A stretch of 64,000 bases of DNA from Fistulifera solaris (taxonomy: Eukaryota > Bacillariophyta > Bacillariophyceae > Naviculales > Stauroneidaceae). The position numbers were made by a program, and so were the translations under genes. The DNA is taken from assembly GCA_030295235.1 (NCBI GenBank), contig AP026136.1, positions 806,001 to 870,000 of the forward strand, read 5' to 3'. This document shows positions 62,848 through 64,000 of the stretch, one piece after another. How positions within the stretch are numbered: position 1 is the first letter of the stretch; each line of letters starts with the position of its first letter. The notes under the pieces are model-generated. The model was not told the DNA's origin and did not search any database. It saw nothing but the letters and a program-made list of their open reading frames with translations.

Positions 62848-64000
62848 ATGACGACTGAAAATATTGTCGGCTTCGTCGAACTGCCCAGTGCCACTGACAA
62901 GCTGCACTGCTGGAAAGTTCGAAATGGTTCATCGGTGCGAGTAGGGGAAACAATAGGTCTTATCAGTAAAAATGCAAATGAGTCCGGTGCGGGTGCGAAC
63001 ACGAGCAACTTGGAAGTCAGCGTAGTCAAGTCGCACAAACGTCCTAAGCGACGGATGCGACCCGGAGACACGGTCGTCGCGACTTTCGAGGTGACGACGA
63101 CAGCAGACAGCATAACAACAAACAGTGCCGTAGAGAGCGCATCGGCCAGTGAGCCCAAGCAAGATTTGTGCCCGCTCATTTGCAGTACCGACGGAATTTT
63201 ACGAATAGGAAGGCCCCCTAGCACGACTGAAGGACAGAATTCTGCTACCATCATAGGATACATTGTCAAATGTTTGCATCCGACGGTGATCGAGGGATTG
63301 TGTGCCGTTTGCGGGAATTCTATGGAGCTGCTGACATCAAACAAACAAGCTTACTCACCGGAGAAAGTCGACGACTCTGTCAACATGTCGCGTGTGACTG
63401 TTGCGGGGGTGACGGTCACCATTAGCGAATCCGAAGGACAGCGGATGGCAGAGGAAGATGCCGAACGACTACGGAGTCAAAGGAAGCTTTCGCTGGTATT
63501 GGATCTCGATCATACACTGGTGCATGCGACGAACGATGTTCGCGCTCAACAGTACTTGCACCGCGAAGACGTTCGAAATTTGGTGCTGCCCATGATAACA
63601 GTTTCGGAAAGTGGACACGAGCAGGCAATGCTGAAAAATAATTTTTGGATGCAGCAGCACTTTGTTAAACTGAGGCCTCATGTGAAAGAATTCTTGGAGA
63701 TGGCCCTGGCTTTGTACGAAGTTGGAGTTTACACTGCTGGAACGAGGGAATATGCCGAACAAATAACAATTATGTTGGCTCGGCATTTAGTGGGAGCGAC
63801 GAGAGACCAACCCGATCTCGAACATTTGCGCTACCAGGTACAATCTGCCGAAAGTGAATTTGCACGACACGAAGCAAAGAGTGGCGGAAACACTGATCAA
63901 GCACATGATGCCGACCACGCTGATGAGCAAGGAAACCAAGCAGCTGAAACTACAGATGGTAAGAGCAGAAAGCGAAAGCGAGTGACATTTACAGCTTCAA
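62848..64000 (+). CDS. FCP1-like RNA polymerase II CTD phosphatase, 5' part
   Basis: Open from ATG 62848 to the window end (384 codons) with no stop, so the gene is cut by the window edge. The N-terminus (WKVRNGSSVRVGETIGLIS...RPGDTVVATF) resembles the lipoyl-like beta domain of FCP1. Then IVKCLHPTVIEGLCAVCGNSM, as in HP-----G-CA-CG of FCP1. The catalytic motif LSLVLDLDHTLVHAT (DxDxT, nucleophile Asp) follows, and KLRPHVKEFLEMALALYEVGVYTAGTREYAEQI. A low-complexity insert (AHDADHADEQGN) and a basic nuclear signal (KSRKRKR) interrupt the phosphatase domain. It dephosphorylates the CTD to recycle polymerase II. One TACCAGGTA (63832-63840) occurs in coding sequence here. Confidence 0.85.
   Translation, partial: MTTENIVGFVELPSATDKLHCWKVRNGSSVRVGETIGLISKNANESGAGANTSNLEVSVVKSHKRPKRRMRPGDTVVATFEVTTTADSITTNSAVESASASEPKQDLCPLICSTDGILRIGRPPSTTEGQNSATIIGYIVKCLHPTVIEGLCAVCGNSMELLTSNKQAYSPEKVDDSVNMSRVTVAGVTVTISESEGQRMAEEDAERLRSQRKLSLVLDLDHTLVHATNDVRAQQYLHREDVRNLVLPMITVSESGHEQAMLKNNFWMQQHFVKLRPHVKEFLEMALALYEVGVYTAGTREYAEQITIMLARHLVGATRDQPDLEHLRYQVQSAESEFARHEAKSGGNTDQAHDADHADEQGNQAAETTDGKSRKRKRVTFTAS

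Noticed and set aside
63832-63840. TACCAGGTA in FCP1 as a regulatory site
   Set aside because: It lies in coding sequence (codons for RYQV) with no nearby start; treated as a chance occurrence.
1-64000. tRNA genes, CRISPR arrays, LTR or DNA transposons
   Set aside because: No B-box/T-loop pair with a fitting cloverleaf, no regularly spaced repeats, and no transposase, integrase or reverse-transcriptase sequence was found by eye.

Overview
The window looks like nuclear DNA of a photosynthetic stramenopile, most likely a diatom. Genes are eukaryotic, compact and unlinked in function. Introns are short (60-105 nt), GT-AG and few. Four predicted proteins carry signal-peptide-plus-transit-peptide leaders, and two of these (ribulose-phosphate 3-epimerase and a RAP-domain protein) show the ASAF-type cleavage motif that directs proteins across the four membranes of a diatom plastid. 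I cannot name the species.

Layout, left to right. 0-9.8 kb: RPS12, TRAPPC10, a PEX22-like peroxin, RanBP1, a USP-type protease with a Tudor-like tail, and a membrane-anchored cyclophilin. 10-21.4 kb: TSR1, a PH-like protein, a Popeye-domain protein, a TPR protein, ubinuclein/HPC2 and WDR61/SKI8. 21.6-30.4 kb: leishmanolysin-like protease, a 2OG-Fe(II) oxygenase, an ER J-protein and a long CDC6/ORC1-type AAA+ protein. 30.4-42.4 kb: PIG-H, an uncharacterised beta-sandwich-like protein, a VHL-like/P4H-like protein, sterol C14 reductase, an ARM/HEAT-like protein and a large class II histone deacetylase. 42.9-64 kb: selenoprotein S, a very large helical protein, stomatin-like protein 2, a probably plastid TLDc protein, a small mitochondrial-like ORF, an MFS transporter, plastid RPE, SFT2, a RAE1 pseudogene, a plastid RAP protein, a DUF2358-like plastid protein and the 5' part of FCP1. 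I see no tRNA, rRNA, transposon or CRISPR.

Genes alternate strands often. Convergent pairs are separated by as little as 33-90 bp and divergent pairs share intergenic regions of 0.3-1 kb, so most regulatory sequence should lie in the shared 5' regions. Those regions hold the most interesting non-coding signals. A 9-bp palindrome, TACCWGGTA, occurs 12 times outside genes (about 0.5 expected in the whole window by chance), always in a 5' flank. A second 24-bp imperfect dyad occurs four times in intergenic DNA.

About twenty single-base frame breaks interrupt otherwise well conserved genes (RanBP1, TSR1, cyclophilin, HDAC and others), mostly in homopolymers and mostly as missing bases. I read these as uncorrected long-read assembly errors, not pseudogenes, and annotate across them. 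The RAE1 copy is the exception and looks truly decayed. The clearest functional novelty is SELENOS, with an in-frame TGA as the penultimate codon, reached only after a 72-nt intron is removed.
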